Assembly (NCBI GenBank): GCA_019671135.1
Contig: JAHRHY010000012.1
Coordinates: forward strand, 558,001 to 622,000
DNA length: 64,000 nt
Source of the DNA: Linnemannia hyalina
Lineage: Eukaryota; Mortierellomycota; Mortierellomycetes; Mortierellales; Mortierellaceae
Reading direction: 5' to 3'
Below are positions 39,576 through 49,439 of this stretch, piece after piece; the stretch's first letter is position 1, and each line of letters opens with the position of its first letter. The notes under the pieces are model-generated. The model saw only the letters and a list, made by a program, of their open reading frames with translations. It did no database searches and was not told where the DNA came from. The translations under genes were made by a program, and so were the position numbers.

Positions 39576-42500
39576 CTAATTCAAAGAAGAGGTGATGATG
39601 GCCTGGACCTGACGTATCCATGCGTCCCTTGTCACCTCTCTCTCGCGGTGCCAAAGAACAGGATCCATCGCAAAGAGACAGCTCTGTTCAAGCGCCAAGA
39701 GCGCCTTTGCAAGATCGGCTTCTGTCGCCGCATTACCCGTCATCGACAACCATTCCTGCTCCGACATGTCCAATGCCATTGAGGTTGACAAGGGGCTGCC
39801 GGGACTTGAGGATGAAGATGAAGGAGAGGCAGTGGAGGACCAGGAGGGGGACATGGCGGTTGGGAGGATACCTGTCTGTTCGAGCTCGATTATGAGATAG
39901 GCGAAGGATGCGATGGTTTGCGGGTTTCGATCTAACCATGCCTGGCGACGTGACATTGTTGCTGCTGTGGGTTGTTGTGCTTGGAAGGAAGGGGTTTTGT
40001 AGTGGGTGAGGAGGTGGGATTCGAAGGTGTGGAGGAGGGTGAGGAGGTTTTCTAGGATGGTTGGTGAGACTTGTGATGATGATGATGCTGGTGGTGTAGA
40101 TGCATATGCTGTTGGAGTGATGATGGAAGACGAAGAGGAGGAAAAAGAAGTAGAATTGGGTGGGCAAAGTTCAGTGAGGGGGGTGGAGGGCATCATTGCA
40201 GAGGTGTGTGGGTATGTGGTAGGGGAAGAATGAGCGTGGGCATGAATATGAGCATGAGAATGCGTGTGTTGTTGTTGGAATTGTCGTCCTCTTGCAGAGA
40301 GGGTGGCCAAAGCGGCGGAGCGTGCGGTGTCGGCCTCGGCACGGATGAGGGAGTGGTAGGGCGGTGGGGGTGGCGCGTCATCAAATTCGTGCATGTACCC
40401 TTCCGGTGTGTCTGGGTTGACGACCTGTTGTTGGTCGTGATGGCGGTAGAAGGAATTGGTTTCCTCTTCATCATCCACATCCAAGTCTTCTTCGTCACTG
40501 TCCACATCCAAGTCTTCTTCGTCACAGTCCTCAACCGAGTCGTCTTCACTATCCTCCTCCTCCTCCTCCTTCTCAGACGAATCGCTATCGTCGTCGCTAT
40601 CATAACACTGGTACCGGTGATCCTGCCCATGCTGCCTCGACGACACAACAGCGGCGCTCTGCTGCTGTTGAGGTTGAACGTGTTGTTGTTGATAGTAGTG
40701 TGGAGGAGGCGCCTGTTGCAACTGGTGCTGATACTGTTGACGCTGCTGGTACTGACTAGGAGACCCTTCATCCGAATCCGAATCCGAGTCGTCGTCCGAG
40801 ACAGAGTCGAAGAAGGTGCCTGTTGCAGTCCTTGTCGATGGGCCGTGTTGTTGCGGGTTTCCTGCTGCTGCTGGTGCTGAGTAGTAGTAGTATTGTGGGC
40901 GGCTTTGAGATCCGATTGGCTGTGCATGCAGATAGCGAGGGAATGATGCGATCGAGGGGTTGTTCTGGCAAGATGGCGATGAAGAAGAAGGCGAAGAAGA
41001 CAATGGTGGAGGTGGTGCTCGACTGGTGCTAGTGCTGGTACTGGTGCTGTTCGCGGCTGGGAGCGTTGACCTGCGAGACCCAGGTCCTCGCAGATTGAAC
41101 TGAAATGGCGTTGAGAACCGTTTTGCCGTCAGTGCGCCTCCTGACGCAGCTGCTGCCGTAATCCTTGAAGCCGAGGACTCGGGCCCTGAAGCTGCAATCG
41201 TAGCTGTATTAGCCGACGATGACGACGAAGGTGATCCACGATGGTTGTTAAGATGTGATCTAGAAGACGAAGAAGAGGGCAAGGCGCCGAGCATGGTGTT
41301 GGCACGCCCGCGCTGAATCGTAGGCGTAGGCGTAGCTGCTGCTGCTGTTGTTGTTGTTGTTGTTGTCGCCGACTTGAACCATGATGACCTCCGCTTCTTC
41401 TTCTCATCACCACCGGTACCCTCATCGCCGCTTTTCTTGCCCTCCTTCCTCCTGCCAGATTTCGATCCATTACTACTACCACCACTGCTGCTCTTATGCG
41501 CCTTGGGTGATGGTGGGTGCTGAGAATTGACTTGAGTGACGCCACCGAGGGAGATTGGTCTTTGTAGGGGTAAGGATGAAGGCGAAGGCGAAGAGGTTGT
41601 TGAAGAGGAGGTCCTTCCAAAAATGGTCAAGAAAGGGTTCCTGCACCTCTTTCCACTCGACGGCTGCATCGTCGTTGTTGTAGGTGTGGCTGTAGCGATT
41701 GTGAATGGTGGCATGGTCTGTGATGCACTAACGGTCCTCGTCGCTGGCGGTGTTGCTGTTGGTGTGGAAGTTGATGTGTTGTTGAGGGGGTTTGCTGCGG
41801 TAGATGAAGAGGAAGGAGTTGAAGAGTTGGGCAGGGAAGGAGGGAAACTCATACGGTAGCTGGAAAAGCGTGAAACAGTGTTCTGAAGTGGTTGCGGATC
41901 GTTGCTGTCATTGTCGCCATCGTCGCGGGTGTTGTTCCGTTCCTGGGGTTGACGTTGTTTTTGCTGTTCCAGATTCGAAACGATGGTTTCGGGAAGAGTC
42001 AACGCCGAAAGGCTGGTATCCATACCACTCCCACTACCGCCACCACTGCTGCATGTGAACGTCTTGGAGGAAGAGGCAGAGGAGACAGAATGGAGACTGC
42101 CACGAGAGGTGGCGGGCTGTTGCTGGTGATGATGGTAAATGGTCGCAGCTATGACTGGAGCTGAAACCGAGGTAACCTCAGGTGTTGAAGGCCCGTGGCT
42201 GGTATTATCGCCACTAATACTATCGTTACCATGGTCGGTGGTATCTTTCGTGTCGTGCTGGCTGGATCTAGGCGTCAATGTCGCCATTGTGGTTGTTGCG
42301 ATCGTAGAAAACGAGGGAGAGGATGAGGATGAAGTTCCGGCACAAGTCTCCAACGCCGCCATCGCCATCGCCCGCAACTCGCTGGTTCCCCGTCCACCAA
42401 CCACCTCCTCTTCATGCTCGTGCTGTTCGACTCCACCAAGGCGCAATGACGATCTTTCACAACTACTATCCAAGACCGAGACCAAAGACCTTGCCAACCG

Positions 42501-44591
42501 CTCCAGTTGCTCCTGCAACTGAACCATGGTCGTCCAACACTCAGTCGTACATGCTACTACCGCCGCTGGTGGGTGTTGTCGTTGTTGTGAACTTTCCTGG
42601 CTGTGGGCGTGGGTGTGAGTGTGGGCGATGGTGGGTGATGTCATGGTCGTTATTTTGGAGTTTGATGTGTCTGATCTTGAAACTGTTGAAGTAAAGGCGG
42701 TGTCGGTGCTGTTGGTTTGATTAAATGCGTTTGTTGTTTGAGTAGGAGTGGGGAGGGTGGGTGCAGATCTGAGGGATAATTTGAGAGAGAGCTGTGTGGA
42801 TGATGATGATGATGCTGGTAGTGGGTGTGGTGGGTGTGTTGAGGCTGGAGTGTAAGAGCAAGAAGCAATTGAAGAGGAAGAAGAAAAAGGAACGAAGGAA
42901 GAAGTAGGAAGAGAAGAATGAGACAAAGAAAGAGAGGAGTCGAATGGGCGAGGAGCAAAAGTATTTCGCTCAAATCGATGATTATCCGAGAAAGAGTGGG
43001 AAGGGGTGTCATTGCTCTCTTCCTTGTCGTACAATTGCCACTGCTCCTCCTCCTCTTCCTGCTGTTCCAGTCGTTGCTGTCCTTGCCCGTTCATGTTAGG
43101 GGTGGTAACGAATAAGGTCTGACAGTCGGAGGTGCGAGTGCTCATGGAAGAGGAAATGGAGGTGGTCTGGGTGGTCGATCCCCTCTCGGACCGTGACCCC
43201 GTCATGGGTGATGATTGGCCCACGGATATTCTTCCTCCTAGTATTGTGCGCGTTTGACTCTCATCCACCTCTCCCCCTCGTCCTCCTCCTTTTTCTACCC
43301 CAGCTGCTGCATGTCCTTCTTTATCGGCATCGTCAGGAGGACCGCCATGACCCATTCCCTGGAACAAAGTTCGACTGCAACCTTTCTCATTGTCAAATCC
43401 TTGTATTGCTGTTGTGGTACTCATCCTCAACCCTCCTCCTCCCCCTCGTGCTTGTCGGTGGGTTTCTTGCCACTTCTCCTGCTCCTGTCGTCGTCGGCAC
43501 TGTAGTAGAGTAGCTTGGTCAACTCCTTGAAATAGAGGCGAAGCGACAGCAGCAGTAGTGCTAGCCATGCTCGTGTCCAACAGCGAGAACAACTCTTTTT
43601 TGGAATTCTCGACGACCGAAAAAGGAGAACTCGCAGAAGCAGAAGTAAAAGGGGAAGACGAGGAGCAAGGTTGAGAGCAATTCGCCGTATCAGGACGTCT
43701 GACCAACCGATGCTCGTCCTTGCCATTCGTGATCGGTGTAGCTGTCATAGTTGTCGTGAAGGGATGGTTGTTGGCACTGCTGCTCCTGCTGGAGGAAGAA
43801 GAGAGAGATGGAGAGGAGGAAGGGTAAAGGTACCAGATACAGTCTTCCATGTCTTCGTGGATGGGGATAAACGTTGGTTGTTGTAGCTGAGGTTTGTAGG
43901 AAATGGACGTCGACGAAGACGAGGAGGAGGAAGACGAGGAGGAGGAAGACGAGGAGGAGGAAGACGGTGAGGTTGTTGATGTAGGCGTCATTGTATTGTT
44001 TGTATTTGAAAATGAAGACGAGTATGGCAAAGCAACAGATGCAGGGAGGGATGAATCGGAGGGTCGGTGCGAAGAACGTGTTGCGTCTGCTGCATCGGCC
44101 ATGATAGAGTTGTAGTGTTTGTTGATATTGCTGTTGTTGCTGCAATTATCGGTCCTGCTCTCGGTAAAGTTTTGGTTGTTGGCTGGAATATTATTATTGC
44201 TGCTCTCGTGGCCATGTCGACTGTAGATAATATCCCCACGTTGTGTCCGAATGGCCTGCACAAATCTACCACTACTCCCACAGCCAGCGGTAGAGGAGGG
44301 GGTTGTGAGACGTTCTAGATCCTTGAAGAGGACTGCTCGGGAGCGCTTTATGAGATGGATGGGAACCTTGAATGTTTTGCTCTCCTTGTCCCACGGCCGA
44401 ACAGTCGAGAAAGGATATTGTTGTTGTTGTTGTTGTGATTGGGGCTGTGTTTGTTGTGTATGCTGGGTGTTCGCTGGAGGAGCCGAAATGGAGGAGGGGG
44501 AGGGCGAGAGGGCAGGTGGAAGGGGCAAGGTGGGGTGATCGGCAGGGTAGAAGACGACGACGACTTCTTGGTAGGCGGCGCGACGGAGCAT
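39576..44591 (-). CDS. Large low-complexity protein of unknown function (1671 residues)
   Basis: A single uninterrupted frame of 5.0 kb. The protein is mostly Ser/Thr/Pro/Gln-rich disordered sequence with homopolymeric Ser, Gln and Thr runs, coded by trinucleotide-like repeats. Two parts look folded. Near the N-terminus, AYQEVVVVFYPADHP and then, after a Gln-rich linker, YPFSTVRPWDKESKTFKVPI, HLIKRSRAVLFKDLERL and FVQAIRTQRGDIIY (about residues 7-128). At the C-terminus, about residues 1507-1670: LLTLLHTFESHLLTHY, WLDRNPQTIASFAYLIIELE and ALLALEQSCLFAMDPVLWHR, interrupted by a poly-Ser insert. An acidic block precedes it (EDLDVDSDEEDLDVDDEEE). I recognise no family. The intact frame through 1671 codons of repetitive DNA, with coherent helical ends, argues that it is real. 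A signalling scaffold is only a guess. Confidence 0.7.
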   Translation of the reverse strand: MLRRAAYQEVVVVFYPADHPTLPLPPALSPSPSSISAPPANTQHTQQTQPQSQQQQQQYPFSTVRPWDKESKTFKVPIHLIKRSRAVLFKDLERLTTPSSTAGCGSSGRFVQAIRTQRGDIIYSRHGHESSNNNIPANNQNFTESRTDNCSNNSNINKHYNSIMADAADATRSSHRPSDSSLPASVALPYSSSFSNTNNTMTPTSTTSPSSSSSSSSSSSSSSSSSSTSISYKPQLQQPTFIPIHEDMEDCIWYLYPSSSPSLSSSSSRSSSANNHPFTTTMTATPITNGKDEHRLVRRPDTANCSQPCSSSSPFTSASASSPFSVVENSKKELFSLLDTSMASTTAAVASPLFQGVDQATLLQCRRRQEQEKWQETHRQARGGGGGLRMSTTTAIQGFDNEKGCSRTLFQGMGHGGPPDDADKEGHAAAGVEKGGGRGGEVDESQTRTILGGRISVGQSSPMTGSRSERGSTTQTTSISSSMSTRTSDCQTLFVTTPNMNGQGQQRLEQQEEEEEQWQLYDKEESNDTPSHSFSDNHRFERNTFAPRPFDSSLSLSHSSLPTSSFVPFSSSSSIASCSYTPASTHPPHPLPASSSSSTQLSLKLSLRSAPTLPTPTQTTNAFNQTNSTDTAFTSTVSRSDTSNSKITTMTSPTIAHTHTHAHSQESSQQRQHPPAAVVACTTECWTTMVQLQEQLERLARSLVSVLDSSCERSSLRLGGVEQHEHEEEVVGGRGTSELRAMAMAALETCAGTSSSSSPSFSTIATTTMATLTPRSSQHDTKDTTDHGNDSISGDNTSHGPSTPEVTSVSAPVIAATIYHHHQQQPATSRGSLHSVSSASSSKTFTCSSGGGSGSGMDTSLSALTLPETIVSNLEQQKQRQPQERNNTRDDGDNDSNDPQPLQNTVSRFSSYRMSFPPSLPNSSTPSSSSTAANPLNNTSTSTPTATPPATRTVSASQTMPPFTIATATPTTTTMQPSSGKRCRNPFLTIFGRTSSSTTSSPSPSSLPLQRPISLGGVTQVNSQHPPSPKAHKSSSGGSSNGSKSGRRKEGKKSGDEGTGGDEKKKRRSSWFKSATTTTTTTAAAATPTPTIQRGRANTMLGALPSSSSSRSHLNNHRGSPSSSSSANTATIAASGPESSASRITAAAASGGALTAKRFSTPFQFNLRGPGSRRSTLPAANSTSTSTSTSRAPPPPLSSSPSSSSPSCQNNPSIASFPRYLHAQPIGSQSRPQYYYYSAPAAAGNPQQHGPSTRTATGTFFDSVSDDDSDSDSDEGSPSQYQQRQQYQHQLQQAPPPHYYQQQHVQPQQQQSAAVVSSRQHGQDHRYQCYDSDDDSDSSEKEEEEEDSEDDSVEDCDEEDLDVDSDEEDLDVDDEEETNSFYRHHDQQQVVNPDTPEGYMHEFDDAPPPPPYHSLIRAEADTARSAALATLSARGRQFQQQHTHSHAHIHAHAHSSPTTYPHTSAMMPSTPLTELCPPNSTSFSSSSSSIITPTAYASTPPASSSSQVSPTILENLLTLLHTFESHLLTHYKTPSFQAQQPTAATMSRRQAWLDRNPQTIASFAYLIIELEQTGILPTAMSPSWSSTASPSSSSSSPGSPLSTSMALDMSEQEWLSMTGNAATEADLAKALLALEQSCLFAMDPVLWHREREVTRDAWIRQVQAIITSSLN
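40474..40527 (-). repeat. Tandem 27-base repeat coding for DEEDLDVDS units
   Basis: Two adjacent near-identical 27-base units code for the repeated acidic nonapeptide in the orphan protein, so the unit keeps the reading frame. Confidence 0.7.
43915..43965 (-). repeat. In-frame 15-base repeat coding for poly-Ser
   Basis: Units of gacgaggaggaggaa repeat about three times and code for the longest serine run of the orphan protein on the minus strand. Confidence 0.65.
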
Positions 44592-46250
44592 TGTTGGATC
44601 GTGCGTGTGTTTTGCAGTAGATTTCGGTTTCTGCTGTTTTTAGCTGAATAGGAAAAAAAAAGTGGGGCTGGATAAGCCAAAGGATTAAAAAAAGGAGCGG
44701 CCCGAGGGAAGGGGAGTGTGGCAGGACAGGCTTGACAGGGAGTCAGCTTAGTGAACACTTGGGCCTTAAGGAAAAAAGAAAGGAAGCGTGGGCAGGAATA
44801 GGAAAGAAAAGTGAGAGAAGGACAAGAAAGGGAGAGTAGTGGTGAGCAAGAATGGCCAGTCAGAAACGGAAGCTAAGGGCTTTCAATCGCCAATGGTTGT
44901 TGTAGGAGTGAAAGTAGAAAGAGAAAGCTGATATACGACCATAGGATGTTCATTTGGATCGGCATTCAATCATCGTCGATCCTCTTTTCTCCACCTCCAT
45001 TGTCCTTCTCTCTCGAATCAATCGTCCTTATTGAGGCAATAGCGAGGCGAGATGGACAGGGAAAGCGAAGGAACCAGCTCTCGAAGGATGATAAATCGAC
45101 CCAAAACAGACAATCACTAATCCTAGACTGATAGAGTGTTGATGTTTTTTATCAACAAAACAAGAACTAGCCTTCTTTGATCGTTTAATGATAAAAAAAA
45201 AGGATGCAGGCTATTTCCGCTGATTTTTTTTTTTGAAAGTACTTTTACCTTATTACTGGCGATCAATGGACACTCTTGGTAAAAATAAGCAAGCGAACGG
45301 CGGATGGGCGAGGATAAAGGAAAACGAAAAAAGGTAAAAAAGTGAAGTACAGAACTGAGGAGTGTGAGGATGAACAAGGAAAAAGGATAGAATTGAGATA
45401 AAAAAAAGAATGTTCATTTGACAAAGATGAACGAACAAACGGCCGGAAGAACGAACACAGACGAGGAGGGCATTGACAATTTCTTTTTTTTTTTGATCCA
45501 CCGATGACACCTGATCCATCCGCATTCTCCAAAGTGGCCATATGGAGAAGAAGCACAATGCAACCAGCTGAAATCGAAAAAGTGTCATGATTGTGTATGC
45601 GATGCTCCCTCGATATCGCGAGTTTGAAGGACTGTGTCCGAAGGGACATTTTTTATGTCTCCTTCTACCGAATAGTTCTTCAAGGATTGCTTCCACGTGC
45701 AGAAAGCGTAGGTAACCACGACTATAAGATAAAACCTGTCGTTGCTGGCTCTCTCCTTCAACCCCCTCCTCTCCTTCTGCTTCTCTTCTCACTTTGCAGC
45801 GACCAACCGCATATTACAAAAAACATGAACTCCCACCCCAGCAATTAGACATAAACTAACCACAAAAACCCCTTGTCATCCAATGAATAGTTCATGACAA
45901 TTTGATGATAGAGAGCCTCACTTTTAAATTGAAGCTTTCGGCTGAATATGATGGGCGAAGGGTAAAATGGAAAAAAAAGGTTAAAGCAGGAAAAAAAAAA
46001 GACGAAATAAAACTACATGTGTTGAACAGAGCAAAGGAGGGCATTACAAACGGGATAGAGGGTAAAGACGACGGAACAACAACAGAAAAAACATGGGGAG
46101 AGAGAGGGAGGAGAGAGAGGAAGCAAAGTAAAAGGAGAGAATTGCGATAAACAGTAATGGAGAAAGGAACGGGTTTAGACGATAGGGAAGGAGGAAAGAG
46201 GGAAAAAGAAAAGGTATCAAAAAGTCGCTGGCTCATAACGAATCTTGCTT
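44592..46250. other. Upstream region of the orphan gene and 3' region of NOT3/5
   Basis: Both flanking genes run on the minus strand, so this 1.66 kb holds the orphan gene promoter and the NOT3/5 3' UTR. The longest frame (about 180 codons, minus strand at 45253-45792) is Phe/Leu/Ser-rich with no domain and overlaps other frames, so I do not call a gene. Confidence 0.5.
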
Positions 46251-49246
46251 TTAGACAAGTTCGTCCTCGAGGAACTTGTACTCGAACCGGAAATCGGTAT
46301 TCTTGCGTTGGCACCAGGCGCCTTCGTAGTCAAAGTAGATATATGTTCCTTGCTCATAGTCGTCAGTAATGGCCTTTGGCTCCTCATGGCGCTGGAACCA
46401 TGTCAAGTATTTCTTGTGGAACCGCCACGATTGCTTCTTTAGCTCCCTTGCCGCCAGGTACCTAGAGGTCAAACAGGACGAGTTAGTGTGCGAAAGGACA
46501 TTCGTTCATCTTTCTTTGCGCACTCTTAAGCTCTCTAAGAATGAGCCATAAGAGCTTGGCACTTACTGCTGATAGGTTCCTTGCTGGTAGTAAAAGATAA
46601 AGAACAGCGTGTCGATGTCAAACTTTTCAAACGTCGCAGAAGCCTCGAAAAGAGCTGGAGGCGGCAATTGAGGGTAGTAGGATGGTGTTGGGTAGGGATT
46701 CTTAGGAGCGTAGTACTTTGGCCTATCATGCACAATGAAGAACATAAAAAAGAGAGGTGAGCGTTTAGTTGATCAACACGGAGTCGTTGACGTCTTGTCG
46801 ATGTTCTCGGCTAATAACCCAGAACGGGTGCACATCAAACAACGAGAAATTAAATATCCTGACATACCTCTCCGTGTCTGCGGCTTCCGGAAGAAACTGG
46901 AAGCTTGTTTCAAGCATCTGAATGGCAAAGAATCCAACATCCTTGGACATGGCGCGTTCTTTGGAGATCTCGAAGCTGTGTGCAAGGTCCGCCAGCGCAG
47001 ATGGGAGACGAATCTCGGGTTCAGAGGGGGTAAGCTGGCTTCGAGTAGCCTCCTGAACCACGGATTTCTAAAGGGGAGAAAGTCCATACAAGACCATAGA
47101 CGTTAGAAATAAGAAATGAATTCCGGAGTCACTTTTGTCCGAGTGAAAACAAAATCACTGTCTAAAAGATAATCCTGAAGCGAGGCAAAGGTTCATTTTT
47201 TGATATACCTCGTCTGGCGACTGACTCCTGCTTGGTTGAGCTGAAGTGATATCCGTAGACTTTGCGGTTGTTGTGGAGGAGACGACTGAAGAGTTGGCCG
47301 CCAATGGCGTGGACATGGCCGAATGTGCCTTGGCTTCGTCCATGGGTGGTGTGGCAACTGCTGCCGATGCTCCTGCTGGTGCGACAGCTGATCCTGCAGT
47401 CGACGCTGGGGCTACTGCTGATTCTGCCATTGCCTCTGACGTTGAAGCCAATCCGTCCTTTGATGCCGCTGGTGCCTCATCAACAGTGGCGGCGGCGAGC
47501 GATGGTGATGCTGTGATGTTGGAGGCTTGAGAGGGTTCTGCCACAGGAAGATTGGCCGCCGCCGCAGCAGCGTACTGAATCGTTGGCGTGTCTGCAGGCC
47601 GAGGTATGGTCGTTTGCCGTGTAGATCCGCTTGTCGTTGTTTTCGATGTAGCCGCCGCTGTCAGTGCCGTTGCTGACGGTGCCGTTGCTGTCGGTGCCGT
47701 TGCTGTCGGTGCCGTTGCTAGTGTTGCTGCTAGTGTTGCTGCTGGCTTTGTCTCCTTGGGTTCCGAGATGGACAGTTCTAACAATAAGCGTATTGCAATA
47801 AGAGAGTCAGCGGACTCCCACTTCCATGTTTGTTACAGTACATCGATATACCGTGATTAAACATAAAGCACGACCTACTTTTCGTCGGTACCGTTTTCGT
47901 TGTAGTGGTCCGTGCAGGTGGCGATGCAGGCTCCGGTTCCACGGTTTTGGAAGGCTTCTTTGCTGGGATTTCTTCGTCCTTGTCCTTTTCAGACACATCA
48001 TCGTCCTTGTGGTGATCGTCTGCTCCGATGACATAGAAATCCTCCTCCTCTTCCAGATTCAAGTCGGTATAGATCTCCTCGTCCTCTGCAAAGTCAGGAT
48101 CCTATGTGAATTGGAGATCAGTTTGTTTGTTTGGGTATGTTAGAAAGATGCTGGGACTGTCTGTGGTCCATGTCCTGAGGACTATCCAGAGTGCGTACCT
48201 GGTTTTCATCCACATAGTAGTTGACGTCTTCCTGAATCGACGTGACCTATAAGCACATAGCAAACAAAAAGAACGGACGTGTTAATCCTGAAACTATACA
48301 ATAGAATGCCAGTGTTTGACCAGTTCACATTCGTCTTGCAGGATATGTCAATCTCACCTTGTCAAGGTCGATTTGTCCATTCTCCAGCAGCCTCAAGATC
48401 AGCTCCAGTCGCCCTTGGTGCCACTTGTGCCGTTCGATCTTGTCCTCCAGTTCCGATATCCTCTCTCTTGCAGGACTGTTCTTGCCCTTTTTGGATCCGG
48501 TCTGTAACGTTTCGACCTCTGCCTCCATTACTTCGATCTGCAAGTTGAGCGAATCGACTCGGTCTGTGACCCATGCGCACAGATCCGTCTTTTCTTTTTC
48601 CTTGGGATCCAGTCGCCCAGACATGATGAGGCCCTCCCGGGAGTAGGCCTTTGTCTTCATCTCCTTTTCAATGACCTTGAACTTCTCCATTTGCTATTTA
48701 TTTCAAAAATGTGTGATAAAATGGAAGAGATATATGGTTGGTTTTCTTCGCTTTTAGTAGGATACAAATGATCCTATGAATGAATTGCAAATCCTGAAGC
48801 AATCCCGACTCAAGAGTGAGCTATCCGCAATACATACCTGCTCAATAAGCTTACGGTTCTCCATGAGCGCCCGTTTATCCTTGATGTCGCTTGAGGAGAT
48901 CCATGTCTTGATCTGATCTCGCTGCCGTTGCAGCTTCTTAATATCCTTCTTGAGATCCGACTCGTACTTTTCCTTTTGGTTGACATTGGTCGTCGTCTCG
49001 ATCTTTTCCAGTGTCTCTTCAAACGTCTCGATGCCCTCCGCGACCTTCTTCAAGACCTTGTCGATTTCAGCTATTGGTTATAAGGTGATAGAACAATAGT
49101 AGCGTCAGGCATCCTTGTTTTGCCCTGTGTACAAGAACGGCTTGCTTGATACGACCGACTAATTGATACGAGCATCGAAAGTTCCTGTTGAAAGTGCTTT
49201 GAAGCTGGCAAAGTATTACTTTACTTTGCAGTTTCCGTGTCGCCAT
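46251..49246 (-). CDS. NOT3: CCR4-NOT complex subunit NOT3/NOT5
   Basis: About 665 residues. Nine exons on the minus strand: 49225-49246, 48838-49070, 48358-48693, 48199-48246, 47879-48101, 47209-47777, 46868-47067, 46567-46722 and 46251-46461. It is a subunit of the deadenylase complex that shortens mRNA poly(A) tails and links translation to decay. The N-terminal coiled-coil domain (about 1-215) is closely family-like: [48 protein letters not shown] and [15 protein letters not shown]. The middle is Ala/Thr/Ser-rich linker. The C-terminal NOT box (about 540-665) reads [19 protein letters not shown] then [20 protein letters not shown] and WFQRHEEPK, ending [10 protein letters not shown]. The first coding exon is only 22 bases (MATRKLQ). 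It was placed from the conserved N-terminus and splice sites GTAAAG/AATAG. Confidence 0.95.
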
Positions 49247-49412
49247 GGAGAAGAGGAATGTACACGAATTGTTGGGGAAGGGGAAAGAATGCGGGAGAGG
49301 TTGAAGGTTTTCCTGTTGAGGGGTTGTCTGTGGTTTAGAGTGGGTAGGAATGAGCTCGGTTCTTCTTTCCTGCTGTGATAAAAGTGTTGTTTCCTTGTTC
49401 CTGGTCGGTGAG

Positions 49413-49439
49413 GTGTGTGTGTGTGTGTATGTGTGTGTG
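49413..49439 (+). repeat. GT dinucleotide microsatellite
   Basis: An imperfect (GT)n run lies about 170 bases upstream of the NOT3/5 start codon. Confidence 0.8.

Noticed and set aside
40193..40927. 244-codon minus-strand frame rich in Arg, Thr and His
   Set aside because: It is an out-of-phase frame inside the repetitive orphan gene and stays open only because of the trinucleotide-like repeats.
45253..45792. 180-codon Phe/Leu/Ser-rich minus-strand frame
   Set aside because: Hydrophobic stretches come from T-rich leader-like DNA. No homologous pattern or good splice context was seen.
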